A stretch of DNA of 64,000 bases, taken from NCBI RefSeq assembly GCF_002119425.1, contig NZ_MDSU01000018.1, positions 835,501-899,500 of the forward strand, given 5' to 3'. Position numbers and translations under genes: made by a program. Positions 44,597-53,661 of this stretch are shown here, in pieces (positions within the stretch are counted from its first letter, which is position 1; each line of letters begins with the position of its first letter). The notes below the pieces were generated by a model that was given only the letters and a program-made list of their open reading frames with translations, had not been told where the DNA came from and did no database searches. This stretch comes from Desulfurella amilsii. Lineage in GTDB: Bacteria > Campylobacterota_A > Desulfurellia > Desulfurellales > Desulfurellaceae.

Positions 44597-47001
44597 CGTT
44601 TACTTAATGCTACTTTAATAAAATCATTCAGTATTGATACCAGTATAAGATAAAAAATCAATAATACTAGCAACACTAATGGCAATTTAGTTACAATGAT
44701 ACCAAAACTAATCATCAAAATTCCAACTACTATGTCGGCAAACATAGATATGAGCAATACCCTACTTGGGATAGATTCCCAAAAATGCCCTCTTTCTCTT
44801 ATAACAAAAACATTAAATACACTAGAAAATAACAGTATACCAAAGCCAAAAGAATGAAGCATATGCTCGTTTGCGAAAATCTGAAAATTTTTATCTGCTA
44901 TATACAAAATAAACAAAGATTCTAGGACAGTTAAAATACCAACTATTACGCTTACCCTTACAATAGGCTTTATGTTAAATATTTCTGGTTTTCTGCTCCA
45001 TCTTACATTGTCTGTAGAAAACGATATGGTTACAAAATCTATAATAAAAAGCAGCAAAACAACATCCAAAGCCGATACAACAAACTTACCAGTAACTAAA
45101 TACGCAATACATACAAATACAACCGTTTGAAAAGTCTTAACTATTTTATTTACGATCCAATTCAATACTCTATGATGGATAATGCGACCCATTTTAATAA
45201 GGTTTACAATTGTGCCTAAGCCTTCTTCAAGCAACACTACACTTGCGGCTTTTTTTGCTATATCTGTAGCATTGCTTACAGCTATACCTACCTCTGCTTG
45301 CTTAAGAGCTGGTGCGTCATTTACACCATCACCTGTCATACCTACAATTTCATTACCGCTTTGTAGAGCTTTAACAATATAAAATTTATCTTCTGGCAAT
45401 ACTTCGCAAAAACCATCGGCTTTACTTGCAATGTCATAAGCCGTTTTTGTATCGGTAGATATAGCCTGTCTAATAACCTGAGGTTCTGCAATGCTGACGC
45501 CAATTTCTACCTGTCTTGCAATTTCTCTTGCAATAGGTTTTGCATCGCCTGTTAACATTTTTATATTTACACCAAGTTTGCGTAATTCTTTAATAAAAAC
45601 ACTTGAATCTTTCCTGGGTGGATCATAAAGCGCACTAATACCTACAAACTCTATTTTGTCACTTCTTTCAATTGATATTGCAATTGTTTTGTAGCCGTTT
45701 GCTGCCCACTCATTTACCGTTTGATCAAGCTCTGTCTTTAATTTTTCATCATTAACCGGACATATATTGCAAATACCCTCGTATGCACCTTTTGTAATGG
45801 TAGTTTGTTCTGAGTTAAACTTCACAACTGCTTGTGTACGTTTTAATTTTGGATCAAAAGGTATAAAATTTATTTGCTCATAACCTGACAAATCGATGTT
45901 TTTTTGTCTACAAGCACTTATAAAGGCCAAATCTATCGGGTCATGGTTAGCCTCAAGACTGCACAGTGCACCAAACACATAAATATCCTGCTCAGAAAAA
46001 TTAGAAACTGGCTTAACTTTAGACAAAGAAAGTTTATTTTCTGTTATTGTACCAGTTTTGTCTGCACAAAGCGTTGTCATTGATGCTACATCTTCTGAAG
46101 CATTTAGCCTTGTAACCAATATGCCTTTCTTTGATAATTGCTGGGACCCCAGTGCCATTGATACGGTAAACATGGCTGGTAGCGCAACAGGTATTGCACT
46201 AACAAGTAAAATGAGCATCAAAGGTAATAAAGCAAAGAGATTTTCGTCTCTGATATAAGAGACTATTAAAGTTAAAACCAGTGAGCCTACAACAATAATC
46301 ATTAAAAATTTTACAACTTTTGTAATCATGTTCTCAATATTAAGCTTTGGTTTTGCAAGCTCAACTAGCTCAGTAGTCTTTCCAAAATAAGTATTATTAC
46401 CTATAAATGCCACAACAGCTGTGCACTCTCCATTTTTTATAATTGAACCAGAATATAAAATATCGTTGCTTGATTTTTGTATAAGCTGAGATTCTCCTGT
46501 TAAAGAAGATTGATCAACCCCAACAGACCCATCTATTATCTTGACATCTGCTGGAACAAAATCCCCTGCCCTAATTCTTATAACATCACCAATTGTCACT
46601 TCTTTTGCATCAATTAACACCCATTGGTCTCTTATCGTACGCACCTTTATTGCAAGCTGTTTCTTTAGTGCCTCAACCGCTTGGGACGATTTAGACTCTT
46701 GATAAAAACTCAATATAGTGTTTAACAATAAAAGAGCACCTATAAAATACGCATCTATGTAGTGTTTTAAAAAAATTGACAAGATTATTATAAATTCGAG
46801 CATCCATGCTGTAAGACCCCAAAATTTTTTTAAAAACAAAACAATCAATGACTGCTTTTTTTCAGGTATTTCATTAAAACCAAACTCTTGTTGCCTTTCT
46901 GCAACCTCTTTAGCACTTAAACCGCTTTCGCTTGTTTCTAATAATTCAAAAATCTTTTCGTACGTTAAACTTTTAAATTCTTCTTTTGATAATTGCCTCA
47001 T
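44593..47001 (-). CDS. Plasma-membrane-type P-type H+-ATPase
   Basis: 802-aa P3A-family ion pump. It has an N-terminal cation-ATPase domain (FNEIPEKKQSLIVLFLKKFW), actuator motif SSLTGES, phosphorylation site CADKTGTITENKLSL, KGAYEGIC nucleotide domain, and MTGDGVNDAPALKQAEVGIA hinge. TM4 reads SAIPVALPAMFTVSMALGS, as in fungal Pma1-type pumps. It would pump protons out using ATP, a possible aid to pH homeostasis. SD GAGAGG precedes the start. Single-gene unit. Confidence 0.9.
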   Translation of the reverse strand: MRQLSKEEFKSLTYEKIFELLETSESGLSAKEVAERQQEFGFNEIPEKKQSLIVLFLKKFWGLTAWMLEFIIILSIFLKHYIDAYFIGALLLLNTILSFYQESKSSQAVEALKKQLAIKVRTIRDQWVLIDAKEVTIGDVIRIRAGDFVPADVKIIDGSVGVDQSSLTGESQLIQKSSNDILYSGSIIKNGECTAVVAFIGNNTYFGKTTELVELAKPKLNIENMITKVVKFLMIIVVGSLVLTLIVSYIRDENLFALLPLMLILLVSAIPVALPAMFTVSMALGSQQLSKKGILVTRLNASEDVASMTTLCADKTGTITENKLSLSKVKPVSNFSEQDIYVFGALCSLEANHDPIDLAFISACRQKNIDLSGYEQINFIPFDPKLKRTQAVVKFNSEQTTITKGAYEGICNICPVNDEKLKTELDQTVNEWAANGYKTIAISIERSDKIEFVGISALYDPPRKDSSVFIKELRKLGVNIKMLTGDAKPIAREIARQVEIGVSIAEPQVIRQAISTDTKTAYDIASKADGFCEVLPEDKFYIVKALQSGNEIVGMTGDGVNDAPALKQAEVGIAVSNATDIAKKAASVVLLEEGLGTIVNLIKMGRIIHHRVLNWIVNKIVKTFQTVVFVCIAYLVTGKFVVSALDVVLLLFIIDFVTISFSTDNVRWSRKPEIFNIKPIVRVSVIVGILTVLESLFILYIADKNFQIFANEHMLHSFGFGILLFSSVFNVFVIRERGHFWESIPSRVLLISMFADIVVGILMISFGIIVTKLPLVLLVLLIFYLILVSILNDFIKVALSKR

Positions 47002-47105
47002 TTTAACCTCTCACAAACAATTAACAACTACTAATCTACTAAAAAAATTCATTTAGTCAAATTAATATTTTGAATAAATTTTGCAATGCTTTTTTAACTT
47101 TAGTA

Positions 47106-47762
47106 TTATTTTGCAATTACAGGAAACAGTATTTTTAGGCCATTAACTATAAACTGTACAGAAATTGCAAGCAGTATTATACCCATAAGCCTTGAAATTA
47201 TACCAATGCCAATTTTACCTAAAAAACTATTTAAATAAGAAGAACTAATAAGAACAAAATATACTGCAATACATGAAATAATAATAGCTATAAAAATTGC
47301 CACATATAGGAAAAGATTTTCAACCGATGTTGAAAGTGTAATAACTGTAGCAATAGCACCAGGACCAGACAACAGTGGTATAGCAAGTGGCACAAGCGCT
47401 ATATTTTCTTTATCTTCAGCTTCTGCTAACTCATCTTTGGAAGTGCGCTCTTTGTATGGATTACCAAATACCATATTGATAGAAACTAAAGACAACAATA
47501 TACCGCCTGCAACCTCTAAAGAACCTATGTTTATGCCAAATATTTTAAATAATAGCTCGCCAAAAAGGAAAAAAAATGTCAATATACCAACTACAAAGTA
47601 TATAGAACGTCTTACAATATAGCGTTTATCATTTTGAGAATAATTTTGAGTTAAACTAACAAAAACAGGTAATGCACCAAATGGATTTAATATTGCAAAA
47701 ATAGAAATAACGCTTTTTAATGTAAAAGAAAAAAAATCAACCGTATTAAAATCCATCGTCAT
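47106..47762 (-). CDS. MarC-family integral membrane protein
   Basis: 218 aa with about six hydrophobic segments. AILNPFGALPVFVSLTQNYS and ALVPLAIPLLSGPGAIATVI are MarC/SnatA family hallmarks; some members transport small neutral amino acids, most are uncharacterised. No Shine-Dalgarno is present. The ATG 47762 coincides with the predicted transcription start of the promoter at 47769-47797, so the mRNA is probably leaderless. Confidence 0.85.
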   Translation of the reverse strand: MTMDFNTVDFFSFTLKSVISIFAILNPFGALPVFVSLTQNYSQNDKRYIVRRSIYFVVGILTFFFLFGELLFKIFGINIGSLEVAGGILLSLVSINMVFGNPYKERTSKDELAEAEDKENIALVPLAIPLLSGPGAIATVITLSTSVENLFLYVAIFIAIIISCIAVYFVLISSSYLNSFLGKIGIGIISRLMGIILLAISVQFIVNGLKILFPVIAK

Positions 47763-47768
47763 ATTATA

Positions 47769-47797
47769 ATTATACTGCTTATTGTTAAATAAATCAA
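47769..47797 (-). promoter_or_regulatory. Promoter of the MarC gene, leaderless geometry
   Basis: Minus strand: -35 TTGATT (complement of 47792-47797), 17-base spacer, -10 TATAAT (complement of 47769-47774). A second TATAAT fills the next six bases, and the A of the ATG falls exactly at predicted +1 (47762). Confidence 0.65.
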
Positions 47798-47808
47798 GTC
47801 CAAAGTCT

Positions 47809-48034
47809 TTATCTTTGGCCTTCTTTGGCCTTTAGTGAAGGACTTAGCCGCCTTCTACTTTTGGTTTTGCTGGTTTTGCAAGCTGCCTTTGTAGGAGCTT
47901 TTGTGGCACTAGCTTTCTTTACAGTAGTTTTCTTTTCGGTTTTTACAGGAGTTTTTTGTTGTATTTTGGTTAGCCAAAACTGGCGAATCCATCAAACTTA
48001 CAACCACACATGAAGCTAAAAACTTTTTAAACAT
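47809..48034 (-). pseudogene. Small secreted Lys/Ala/Thr-rich protein gene with a frameshift
   Basis: ATG 48034-48032, preceded by AAGGAGG, opens a signal peptide (MFKKFLASCVVVSLMDSPVLA) and then NQNTTKNSC... in a frame that stops after about 42 codons. One base out of frame, from the A6 run in the codons after NQNTT, a coherent basic repeat continues: KTPVKTEKKTTVKKASATKA, then APTKAACKTSKTKSRRR, to TAA at 47811-47809. The two halves look like one secreted cationic protein split by a one-base indel. It could be a pseudogene, phase variation at the A-run, or sequencing error. Confidence 0.6.
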
Positions 48035-48151
48035 AAAAATTAGACCTCCTTACAAAATCTAAGTAATATTTTATACAAATAAGCAATTTACTTGAAAATT
48101 AATCGTTTTAATTATATAATTTTCATAAGTTTAACAAAAAAGAGGTACAAA

Positions 48152-48547
48152 ATGGCGCAAGTGTTTGATTTGTCTTGCTTGCAAAGTTTGATTAACTATT
48201 CTTTTGCAAACATTGCAAGAGTAAAGAAAGAGTTAAATTTAGATGAGTTCATTGACTCATTGGATTTTCTTTCTATTGCAATATTAAAGTTTGAAGATCC
48301 ACAGGATCTAAAATATGCAGTCGAGCTTTTAAATAAAATATTAAGAAATTCAGATGCTTTTTTTAACGAAAGCAATAGTTTTGTTTCTTTAATTTTACCC
48401 GGCACAGATAAATCTGGAGCTATGTTTGTTTTAGAAGATTTTAGAGAGTTTCTAGGTAATCAATTTGAGTACAAAGTTATAGAACTAAAACAAGAAAATA
48501 TAAAAGATTTAGGCAAAATTTTGTTTGAACTAAAGAAAAGCTTTTAA
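48152..48547 (+). CDS. Hypothetical protein
   Basis: 131 aa. ATG 48152 is chosen because GAGG lies 6 bases upstream (AGAGGTACAAA); a frame opening at 48092 has no ribosome site. The protein is soluble, acidic and mainly helical, with a stretch SFVSLILPGTDKSGAMFVLE that faintly recalls the core of degenerate GGDEF domains (LPGTD..GA...). I cannot assign a family. It stands alone before tRNA-Leu. Confidence 0.65.
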   Translation: MAQVFDLSCLQSLINYSFANIARVKKELNLDEFIDSLDFLSIAILKFEDPQDLKYAVELLNKILRNSDAFFNESNSFVSLILPGTDKSGAMFVLEDFREFLGNQFEYKVIELKQENIKDLGKILFELKKSF

Positions 48548-48558
48548 AAAATTACAAC

Positions 48559-48587
48559 TTGACTTTTTTATTAGTTCATAATAATAT
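48559..48587 (+). promoter_or_regulatory. Promoter of tRNA-Leu(CAA)
   Basis: -35 TTGACT at 48559-48564, 17-base spacer, -10 TAATAT at 48582-48587. tRNA begins at 48602. Confidence 0.7.
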
Positions 48588-48601
48588 TGTCTTATCTTCA
48601 A

Positions 48602-48688
48602 GCCGGGGTGGTGAAACTGGTAGACGCGCTGGACTCAAAATCCAGTGGGGGCAACCCCATGCGGGTTCGATTCCCGCCCCCGGCACCA
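48602..48688 (+). tRNA. tRNA-Leu (CAA)
   Basis: 87 nt including CCA. Acceptor GCCGGGG/CCCCGGC, anticodon stem CTGGA/TCCAG with loop CTCAAAA (anticodon CAA), variable arm GGGGGCAACCCC, T arm GCGGGTTCGATTCCCGC. A second leucine tRNA, distinct from the TAA one at 14810. Confidence 0.97.
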
Positions 48689-48825
48689 AAAAACTTAGAC
48701 TTTTCTCTCAATTGTGCCGTGATTTTTTACTTCAACTAAACAAACAGAGCTTTTTTTTAAATTTGCCAAATTAGTAGCGATACACTATAGGCACGACTAG
48801 CCTATCCAAAAAAGCAAAAACAAAA

Positions 48826-50700
48826 TTAATATCTATCCATCAAATCATACGCTGACTGTGTAGCTGTGTAAATATCAACTACTTTGGCTGCATCTCCGAT
48901 AATCTCTATATTTTTAAACTTATCTTTAATTTGCTCATATAACGTTCTGTCTGACTTCGTCCCAATACTTGAAATAATAGTATCAAACTTACCTAAATTT
49001 ATAGCCTCATCTTCTTGCCTTGCAAATACGCTGTCTTTAGTAAATTCTTCAACACTTGTGCCTGTAAACATTTTAACATTTGAGTTATTTTTAAGCCTTG
49101 CAAGCGTAAAATCTTGCGTCAGATCACTCAAAATATCAACACCTACAACTTCAAAACCTTGATTAGCTAGTATTTCTATAGCTTCTCTGCCAATTAAGCC
49201 AATACCTAAAACTAACACTCTTTTACCTTTTGGCTTAGCCTTTCCTTCAAAAAAGCTAAACGCATCGATAACATATTCTGATTCTAAGCCTTTGATGTTT
49301 GGTATCTGAGAATTAGCACCTGTTGCTATAACAACTAAATCAGGGTTTAGAGCTTGGATCTTTTCGTATGTTGCTTGCTCATAGCTAAATTCTACGCCTC
49401 TTCTTTTGGCTTCATTAATTAGGGCATTTAGTGGCTTTTGCATAGCATCTTTATACGGAGCTTTTGTAGCTAATATAAATTGACCACCAAGCTCTTTTTT
49501 CTCAAAAACTATTGCATCATAGCCTTTCATTTTAGCATAAATACCAGCTGCAATACCTGTTGGACCACCACCTACTACACAAACCTTTAATTTTTTGCCA
49601 GAAGGTTCAAAAAAATTTTTGTCCACAAAAGGATTTGTTATACATCCAAGACCTATGCCGCTTCTTACATTGTATAGACAACCCTGCAAACAGCCACCAC
49701 AGTACCATATTTTGTCAAACTCATCATTTAGCAACTTATTGACAAAATACTGATCAGCGACAAGTGATCTCCCAAGACCAAAAAAATCAATCCAGCCTTC
49801 TTTTAGCAAATTATTTATTCTTTCTGGGTTACCCATTCTTCCATCAACAATAATGGGTAAATCTATCAGGCTTTTGAGTTTTTTAAATGACTCTATTTGT
49901 TTATCTGTAGATGTTGATGCATAACTGTAATACCACAGTGGTGTATCACACGCATTACCAAGCCCAGCATGAACGGCTTTTACACCGTACTGTTTAGCTA
50001 GATTAATTAATGCTACATTATCTTGCTCATCTATACCACCTTCTACAAATTCATTAGCAGAAACTCTTAAAATTAAATCTAAACCATCACTAAATTTGGC
50101 TACTTGTTCAAACACTTCTTTGGCAAAAAGCAATTTATCTTTGCCGTATTCATCCTTTCGCTTATTGGTTCGCTCTTTTAAAAATTGTGCAATTAAATAG
50201 CCCATACCACCTTGAATTTCTATTGCATCAAAACCTGCTTTTTTGGCTCTTGCTGTTGCTTTTCCAAATGCTTCGACAATTTCCTTAATCTGATCTTTTG
50301 TAAGTTCTTTGGGTGTTTGCATAGTAGATGGACACATAATTGCACTAGGTGATAAAACAACGCCATCGCTTGCTTTGGGGTTTGCTGCTCTGCCTGCATG
50401 ATTTAAGTTTATGCAAGCCAAAGAGCCATTGTCGTGAATGGTTTTTGTTATTTGAAAAAGTTCATCTATACAATAATCACTGTCAATGCAGAGTTGTTTT
50501 GGGTGTTCCTTGCCACTTTTTAATACAGCTGTTGGCTCGATGATAATTAAAGCAACTCCACCTTTGGCTAAATTAGTATAATAATTAATGTGCCTTTGAT
50601 TTACATGAGAATCAAGATCTGCATAAGCAGTTTTTACAGGTGCAGCAATAAATGGGTTTTTTAAATGAAGCGAACCTATACTTTTACCTTCTAACTTCAT
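48826..50700 (-). CDS. NADH:flavin oxidoreductase/NAD(P)H-FAD reductase (2,4-dienoyl-CoA reductase family)
   Basis: 624 aa. An N-terminal Old Yellow Enzyme FMN barrel (about 1-340; CINLNHAGRAANPKA, ERTNKRKDEYG) is followed by a [4Fe-4S] motif CGGCLQGCLYNV...GCITNP and a C-terminal FAD/NAD(P)H domain (VCVVGGGPTGIAAGIYAKMK). ATG 50700-50698 is used because AAGGAGG precedes it. Members reduce enoyl-CoAs, enones or flavodoxin-like substrates; the true substrate is not evident. Single gene under a promoter with a palindromic operator. Confidence 0.88.
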   Translation of the reverse strand: MKLEGKSIGSLHLKNPFIAAPVKTAYADLDSHVNQRHINYYTNLAKGGVALIIIEPTAVLKSGKEHPKQLCIDSDYCIDELFQITKTIHDNGSLACINLNHAGRAANPKASDGVVLSPSAIMCPSTMQTPKELTKDQIKEIVEAFGKATARAKKAGFDAIEIQGGMGYLIAQFLKERTNKRKDEYGKDKLLFAKEVFEQVAKFSDGLDLILRVSANEFVEGGIDEQDNVALINLAKQYGVKAVHAGLGNACDTPLWYYSYASTSTDKQIESFKKLKSLIDLPIIVDGRMGNPERINNLLKEGWIDFFGLGRSLVADQYFVNKLLNDEFDKIWYCGGCLQGCLYNVRSGIGLGCITNPFVDKNFFEPSGKKLKVCVVGGGPTGIAAGIYAKMKGYDAIVFEKKELGGQFILATKAPYKDAMQKPLNALINEAKRRGVEFSYEQATYEKIQALNPDLVVIATGANSQIPNIKGLESEYVIDAFSFFEGKAKPKGKRVLVLGIGLIGREAIEILANQGFEVVGVDILSDLTQDFTLARLKNNSNVKMFTGTSVEEFTKDSVFARQEDEAINLGKFDTIISSIGTKSDRTLYEQIKDKFKNIEIIGDAAKVVDIYTATQSAYDLMDRY

Positions 50701-50714
50701 ATCAACCTCCTTTT

Positions 50715-50758
50715 TTTTAAAATTATACCAAAAAACTATACTAGTCAATATATGACTA
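50715..50758 (-). promoter_or_regulatory. Promoter and palindromic operator of the OYE-family gene
   Basis: Minus strand: -35 TTGACT (complement of 50743-50748), a 15-base spacer with an extended TGG before -10 TATAAT. A perfect inverted repeat TAGTCA-ATATA-TGACTA (50742-50758) covers the -35. This is a likely repressor site; the repressor gene is not adjacent. Confidence 0.55.
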
Positions 50759-50790
50759 AAGAAAATTTAAAAAACTACCAATAAAGCATC

Positions 50791-50818
50791 TTGACAATTT
50801 TCCAAAACTGAATATTTT
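50791..50818 (+). promoter_or_regulatory. Promoter of the small membrane-protein gene, leaderless geometry
   Basis: -35 TTGACA at 50791-50796, 16-base spacer, -10 TATTTT at 50813-50818. Predicted +1 is 50825, one base before GTG 50826. Confidence 0.45.
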
Positions 50819-50825
50819 TGAATTT

Positions 50826-51005
50826 GTGAGTGCAAGAAAAATTTTTATTTTAATACTGGTTTTGCTTTTAGTATTAATTGGCTACAAGATATATACTCAT
50901 TTATCTTACCAATACAAAGTAAAAAAAGCTTTGGAGTTGCTAAAAAACCAGCCTGTAATTGATATCTACTCTCCAGTTAAGCCTATTGTGGTAAGAAAAA
51001 TCTAG
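50826..51005 (+). CDS. Small single-span membrane protein
   Basis: 59 aa starting at GTG 50826-50828: ARKIFILILVLLLVLIGYKI forms one membrane helix, followed by a polar tail (YKVKKALELLKNQPVIDIYS ... VVRKI). No ribosome site is visible, but a good -35/-10 pair ends right before the GTG. It overlaps the fumarase stop by 4 bases on the opposite strand. No family recognised; coding status rests on composition and promoter. Confidence 0.5.
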   Translation: MSARKIFILILVLLLVLIGYKIYTHLSYQYKVKKALELLKNQPVIDIYSPVKPIVVRKI

Positions 51006-52372
51006 ATCATCTTGTGCGGATCCAGGATTTCTTCTACTTGCTCTTTGGTTAATATGCCTTTTGCTAAAACAACTTCTTTTATCGTTTTATTTTCAAGGTA
51101 GGCTTCATGAGCAATTGCAGCTGCTGCATCGTAGCCAATAATTAGAGCCAAAGGCGTAACAAGTGCTAAAGAGTTTTCAACAAAACTATTTATGCGCTCT
51201 TTATTTGCCCTAAGCGGCATAATACATTTCTCACTAAAATCATTAATAACATTTGACATTATATTTATAGCTTCATTTATATGGTAGATAATAGCTGGCA
51301 TCATTACATTTAATTCCAACACACCAGCTTGAGCACACAGGTTAATTATCTGGGTATAGCCAATTACACTATAGGATACCTGCAAAACTGATTCTGGTAT
51401 AACCGGGTTAACTTTACCAGGCATTATAGAACTACCAGGCTGTAAATCCTTCAATATTAACTCACCGATACCACAACGCGGTCCACATGATAAAAACCTA
51501 ATATCGCTTGCGATTTTAATCATGCTTGATGCTAGCGTAGATAAACTTGATGCAAAAAAATTAACAGAATCTTTTGATGCAATTGCTTCAAATAAATTTG
51601 GTGAGTGCTTATATGCAACATTGGTAAGCTGGGATATTTTTTCTATAGCTAACTTCGCAAACCCTTTTGGGGCATTTAAGCCGGTGCCTATTGCCGTTGC
51701 CCCCAAAGCAAGCTCTCTTAATCCAGTGAGACTAAATTCAATGCGTTTTTTATTATTTATAATTTGAGTTTTGTAAGCGCCAAATTCATCAGATAATCGC
51801 ATAGGCACAGCATCTTGCATATGCGTCCTACCAATTTTTACTATATTGTAAAATTCTTTTTCTTTATGCTCCAGTGATTCTTCCAAATTATTCAAAGCGG
51901 GCAATAATTTTTCACTTGCAAGCTTTACTATCATTATGTGCATAGCGGTTGGTATTGTGTCATTGCTTGATTGGCCTTTATTAACATCATTGTTTGGGTG
52001 AATTAGCTTTTGTCCTTTTTGTCCACCTAAGATCTCAACTGCTCTATTTGCTATCACCTCGTTAGTATTCATATTGGTCGAAGTGCCAGAACCTGTTTGG
52101 TAAACATCCACGGGAAACTGATCATCAAATTTATGATCTAAAATTTCTTCACAAGCTTGTATAATCGCATTGGCTTTTGTTTCTTCAAGAAGCCCAAGCT
52201 CCTTATTTGCCTGCGCACAAGCAAGCTTCACAATTGCCAAAGCATAGATAAAATCTAAAGGCATGGGTTTTTTTGATACCTGGAAATTTTCTATGGCTCT
52301 TTGCGTTTGTGCACCCCAATATGCCTGGTCTTTCACCAATATATCTCCCATAGAATCTGTTTCTTTTCTCAT
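51002..52372 (-). CDS. fumC: Class II fumarate hydratase
   Basis: Interconverts fumarate and malate in the TCA cycle, 456 aa. It shares the fumarase/aspartase superfamily signature GSSIMPGKVNPVIPE; the G in MPGK and HPNNDVNKGQSSND favour fumarase over aspartase (which has MPAK and QSTND). SGTSTNMNTNEVIANRA and the C-terminal LDPHKMI are normal. Monocistronic, with SD AAGGAGG and a promoter at 52395-52423. Confidence 0.88.
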   Translation of the reverse strand: MRKETDSMGDILVKDQAYWGAQTQRAIENFQVSKKPMPLDFIYALAIVKLACAQANKELGLLEETKANAIIQACEEILDHKFDDQFPVDVYQTGSGTSTNMNTNEVIANRAVEILGGQKGQKLIHPNNDVNKGQSSNDTIPTAMHIMIVKLASEKLLPALNNLEESLEHKEKEFYNIVKIGRTHMQDAVPMRLSDEFGAYKTQIINNKKRIEFSLTGLRELALGATAIGTGLNAPKGFAKLAIEKISQLTNVAYKHSPNLFEAIASKDSVNFFASSLSTLASSMIKIASDIRFLSCGPRCGIGELILKDLQPGSSIMPGKVNPVIPESVLQVSYSVIGYTQIINLCAQAGVLELNVMMPAIIYHINEAINIMSNVINDFSEKCIMPLRANKERINSFVENSLALVTPLALIIGYDAAAAIAHEAYLENKTIKEVVLAKGILTKEQVEEILDPHKMI

Positions 52373-52394
52373 AAAAGCCTCCTTATATTTTATT

Positions 52395-52423
52395 AATATA
52401 TTGCATAATTTTTTTTAATTCAA
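52395..52423 (-). promoter_or_regulatory. Promoter of fumC
   Basis: Minus strand: -35 TTGAAT (complement of 52418-52423), 17-base A-rich spacer, -10 TATATT (complement of 52395-52400). Confidence 0.55.
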
Positions 52424-52454
52424 GTGAAAAAAATCAATAAATGTTTCAATTTTT

Positions 52455-52482
52455 TGTAATTATGTTAAACTTTGTGTATAAT
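52455..52482 (+). promoter_or_regulatory. Promoter of the uracil methyltransferase gene, leaderless geometry
   Basis: A -35 like TTGTAA near 52454-52459, a spacer of about 17 bases and an exact -10 TATAAT at 52477-52482. Counting from the -10, +1 falls on 52489, the G of the GTG start. Confidence 0.55.
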
Positions 52483-52488
52483 TTTTTT

Positions 52489-53580
52489 GTGTTTGAGACA
52501 GTGCAAATTGTTGACCAAGCTTATAGAGGATATGGATTTTCATATTTAAAAAACAAAATCATATTTATACCATTTACTATCCAGGGAGAAAAAGTAAAAA
52601 TAAAGATAACTAAAGAAAAGAAGGATTATATTTTAGGAGAAGTTGTAACAATTATTGAAGATTCAAAAAATAGAAAAAAGCCGTTTTGCAAGTATTTTGG
52701 CATATGTGGTGGATGTCATTACCAGCATATTCACTACAGCGAGCAACTCAATATAAAGTCGCAAATTTTAAAAAACATACTAAAACGCATAGGCAATATT
52801 ACAGCTGAAAATGTCAATGTAATAAAAACTAAACAAACTTTTTATAGACACAGGGTTAAATTCCAAAAAAAAGATGAAAAAATAGGATTTTTTAAGCAGA
52901 ACTCAAATGATTTTTTAGAAATAGACTTTTGTCCGATTCTTGAAAAACAAATCAATCATTACATAAAAAACCACAAAGAAAGTAATATAGAAATCGATAG
53001 CTTTTCAAAATTAACAACAAAAAAGGGTGACACGCTTAAACTGGATTTGTCCTTTATAGCGCAAGATACCTACCTTGAGTATGAAATGGGCTCTTTCACA
53101 CAGGTAAACTTACATGCAAACAAAGAACTTGTTAATATTGTCACAAGTTTGGTCGATAATGATAATGTGCTTGAAGCATTTTGTGGTATTGGAAATTTCA
53201 CGATTCCATTGGGCTTATTTGGCCACTCTGTTGATGCTTTTGAGATTGATAAAATTGCTATAAAAAAGCTTCAACAAAATGCACAAAGACTATCGCTTAA
53301 AATAAATGCTAATCGATGCGACCTAAATAAACCATTGCATTACAAAAAACCCATTGGTACAATTATTCTGGACCCTCCACGAAGTGGCAGCCCAAGTTTA
53401 ATGAATTTTATTAATGAAAAAAAACCAAAAAAAATCATATATGTTTCATGTGAACCACCAACACTTGCAAGAGATATTTCAATGCTTAAGAACTACTCGC
53501 TTGAAAAGATTTTTTTGGTAGATATGTTTGCAAACACGTACCATTTTGAAACTGTCGCGGTTTTATCTCTAAATAAGTAA
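52489..53580 (+). CDS. 23S rRNA/tRNA uracil-C5 methyltransferase (TrmA/RlmD family)
   Basis: SAM-dependent RNA methyltransferase, 363 aa. TRAM-like N-terminus (TVQIVDQAYRGYGFSYLKNK) and [4Fe-4S] cysteines CKYFGICGGCHYQHI come first. Then the SAM site LEAFCGIGNFTIPLGLFGH, motif IV ILDPPRSGS, and nucleophile IYVSCEPPTLARDI. GTG 52489 gives the family N-terminus; an ATG at 52441 adds a hydrophobic stretch unlike the family and lies upstream of the -10. RlmD versus TrmA cannot be settled here. Confidence 0.88.
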   Translation: MFETVQIVDQAYRGYGFSYLKNKIIFIPFTIQGEKVKIKITKEKKDYILGEVVTIIEDSKNRKKPFCKYFGICGGCHYQHIHYSEQLNIKSQILKNILKRIGNITAENVNVIKTKQTFYRHRVKFQKKDEKIGFFKQNSNDFLEIDFCPILEKQINHYIKNHKESNIEIDSFSKLTTKKGDTLKLDLSFIAQDTYLEYEMGSFTQVNLHANKELVNIVTSLVDNDNVLEAFCGIGNFTIPLGLFGHSVDAFEIDKIAIKKLQQNAQRLSLKINANRCDLNKPLHYKKPIGTIILDPPRSGSPSLMNFINEKKPKKIIYVSCEPPTLARDISMLKNYSLEKIFLVDMFANTYHFETVAVLSLNK

Positions 53581-53661
53581 GTAATTTAAATAAATAAATC
53601 ATTCTTGATATTGAACTCAAAAATAATAAACTTCGAATAAGATTTTTAAAAGGGAGGTTTT

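Noticed and set aside
47825-48013. A hydrophobic 62-codon frame on the plus strand
   Set aside because: It is antisense to the frameshifted Lys/Ala-rich secreted protein; complementing Lys/Ala codons yields Phe/Leu/Val.
48781-48805. Hairpin ATAGGC...GCCTAT between tRNA-Leu and the reductase gene
   Set aside because: Only six base pairs and no T-run on either strand; possible but unsupported.
51002-52372. Fumarase gene read as aspartate ammonia-lyase
   Set aside because: The signature has MPGK and GQSSND (fumarase), not MPAK and SQSTND.
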